In this document: positions 63,490 to 64,000 of the stretch, in pieces
Layout: each line of letters begins with the position of its first letter
Position numbering within the stretch: the first letter of the stretch is position 1
Source: Variovorax boronicumulans
GTDB lineage: Bacteria; Pseudomonadota; Gammaproteobacteria; Burkholderiales; Burkholderiaceae_C
Direction of reading: 5' to 3'
Assembly (NCBI RefSeq): GCF_007677875.1
Contig: NZ_VEDO01000024.1
Coordinates: 1 to 64,000 of the forward strand
Length of the DNA stretch: 64,000 nt
Translations under genes and position numbers: made by a program
The notes under the pieces: generated by a model
Told to the model about the DNA's origin: nothing
What the model saw: the letters and a program-made list of their open reading frames with translations, nothing else
Database searches by the model: none

Positions 63490-64000
63490 GCGAGAACGTC
63501 GTCGTCGCCGGCGTCGGCATGGTGCCCTTCACCAAGCCCGGCGCCGGGCCGAACTACCTGGAGATGGGCGAGGCCGCCGTGCGGCTCTCGCTGGAGGATG
63601 CCGGCATCGGCTACGGCCAGCTGCAGATGGCCTTCGCCGGCTACGTTTACGGCGACACCAGCTGCGGCCAGGGCGTGCTGTACCGCGTGGGCCGCACGGC
63701 GATCCCGGTGTTCAACGTCAACAACGCCTGCGCCACCGGCTCCAGCGCGCTGTACCTGGCGCGCGCCGCCGTCCAGAGCGGCCAGGTCGATTGCGCGCTG
63801 GCGCTGGGTTTCGAGCAGATGCAGCCAGGCGCCACGCGCTCGAACTTCCCGGACCGGCCGATCCCGCGCGGCGACGTGCTGCCAATCCAGGACCGGCTGT
63901 GCGCGGATGCGGGCGACATCCCGCGCAACCTCGTCACCTTCGGCGGCGCCGGGCGCGAGCACATGCGCCGCTACGGCACGCAGCTGTCGACCTTCGCCGC
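63486..64000 (+). CDS. Thiolase/SCP-x-type lipid-transfer protein, truncated by window end
   Basis: The first ~170 residues of a thiolase-like enzyme. It begins VVVAGVGMVPFTKPGAGPNY and has the catalytic Cys in NVNNACATGSSALYLARAA, unlike the Cys-less homologue at 33078. It is therefore a competent thiolase or SCP-x type, cleaving a 3-oxoacyl-CoA in the last step. The C-terminal His/Cys motifs lie beyond the window. It closes the visible operon and overlaps the crotonase stop by four bases. Confidence 0.9.
   Translation, partial: MSENVVVAGVGMVPFTKPGAGPNYLEMGEAAVRLSLEDAGIGYGQLQMAFAGYVYGDTSCGQGVLYRVGRTAIPVFNVNNACATGSSALYLARAAVQSGQVDCALALGFEQMQPGATRSNFPDRPIPRGDVLPIQDRLCADAGDIPRNLVTFGGAGREHMRRYGTQLSTFA

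Overview
The window is GC-rich, with short intergenic gaps, GTGA/ATGA overlaps between consecutive genes, many Bug/TctC-type periplasmic receptors, an H-NS-like protein of the beta-proteobacterial type and an imuA-imuB-dnaE2 cassette. This points to Burkholderiales, probably Comamonadaceae-like. That assignment is inferred from gene content only. No rRNA, tRNA or CRISPR array was seen.

Left part (about 0.4-31.5 kb) is a DNA-repair and stress region. It holds a membrane protein and an orphan histidine kinase, a DUF3606 protein, and a non-homologous end-joining ligase LigD (PE-LIG-POL) fused at its N-terminus to an exonuclease III-like EEP nuclease. Next come a SRAP (HMCES/YedK) paralogue that has lost its key residues, two overlapping small genes, a PA2169-type ferritin-like protein, an ankyrin protein, a MerR-TPR regulator overlapping ku, and a UvrD/Rep-type helicase behind a perfect LexA box. 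These are followed by a RibD/DHFR-like gene with a 5' frame break, a MOSC protein with an ATL-like C-terminus, and a second SRAP protein with intact key residues. After a decayed IS21-family element (istB, a dctM scrap, truncated istA) lies a lone 1288-residue CHAT caspase-like protein. Then come an H-NS-like protein with a small membrane protein, an AlkB-type dioxygenase, and imuA-imuB-dnaE2 behind a second LexA box. End joining, translesion synthesis, alkylation repair and abasic-site protection are thus gathered within about 30 kb.

Right part (31.8-64 kb) is a large acyl-CoA catabolic region. One leftward operon (37.7 to 31.8 kb) encodes a Bug receptor, a MaoC/hydratase-2 protein, an acyl-CoA ligase, a thiolase-like protein without the usual nucleophilic Cys, a DUF35 protein and an IclR regulator. 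Divergent from it, across a perfect 15-bp palindrome, run an acyl-CoA dehydrogenase, an SDR, a ligase and three Bug genes. Then follow a two-gene acyl-CoA dehydrogenase pair with a divergent LysR, and a leftward block (Bug, crotonase, Bug, hot-dog protein, dehydrogenase, CaiB/BaiF transferase, two small MaoC-like proteins). A final rightward block has an AMACR-like racemase, a frameshifted MalT/LuxR-type regulator, Bug, SDR, ligase, a miniature Bug, crotonase and a thiolase cut by the window end.

The protein set fits CoA-activated beta-oxidation-like breakdown of a branched or alicyclic carboxylic acid, possibly an isoprenoid or steroid-like side chain. The substrate cannot be read from the sequence. 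Two promoters in this block share a 42-bp element followed by similarly spaced -35/-10-like hexamers, suggesting one common activator.
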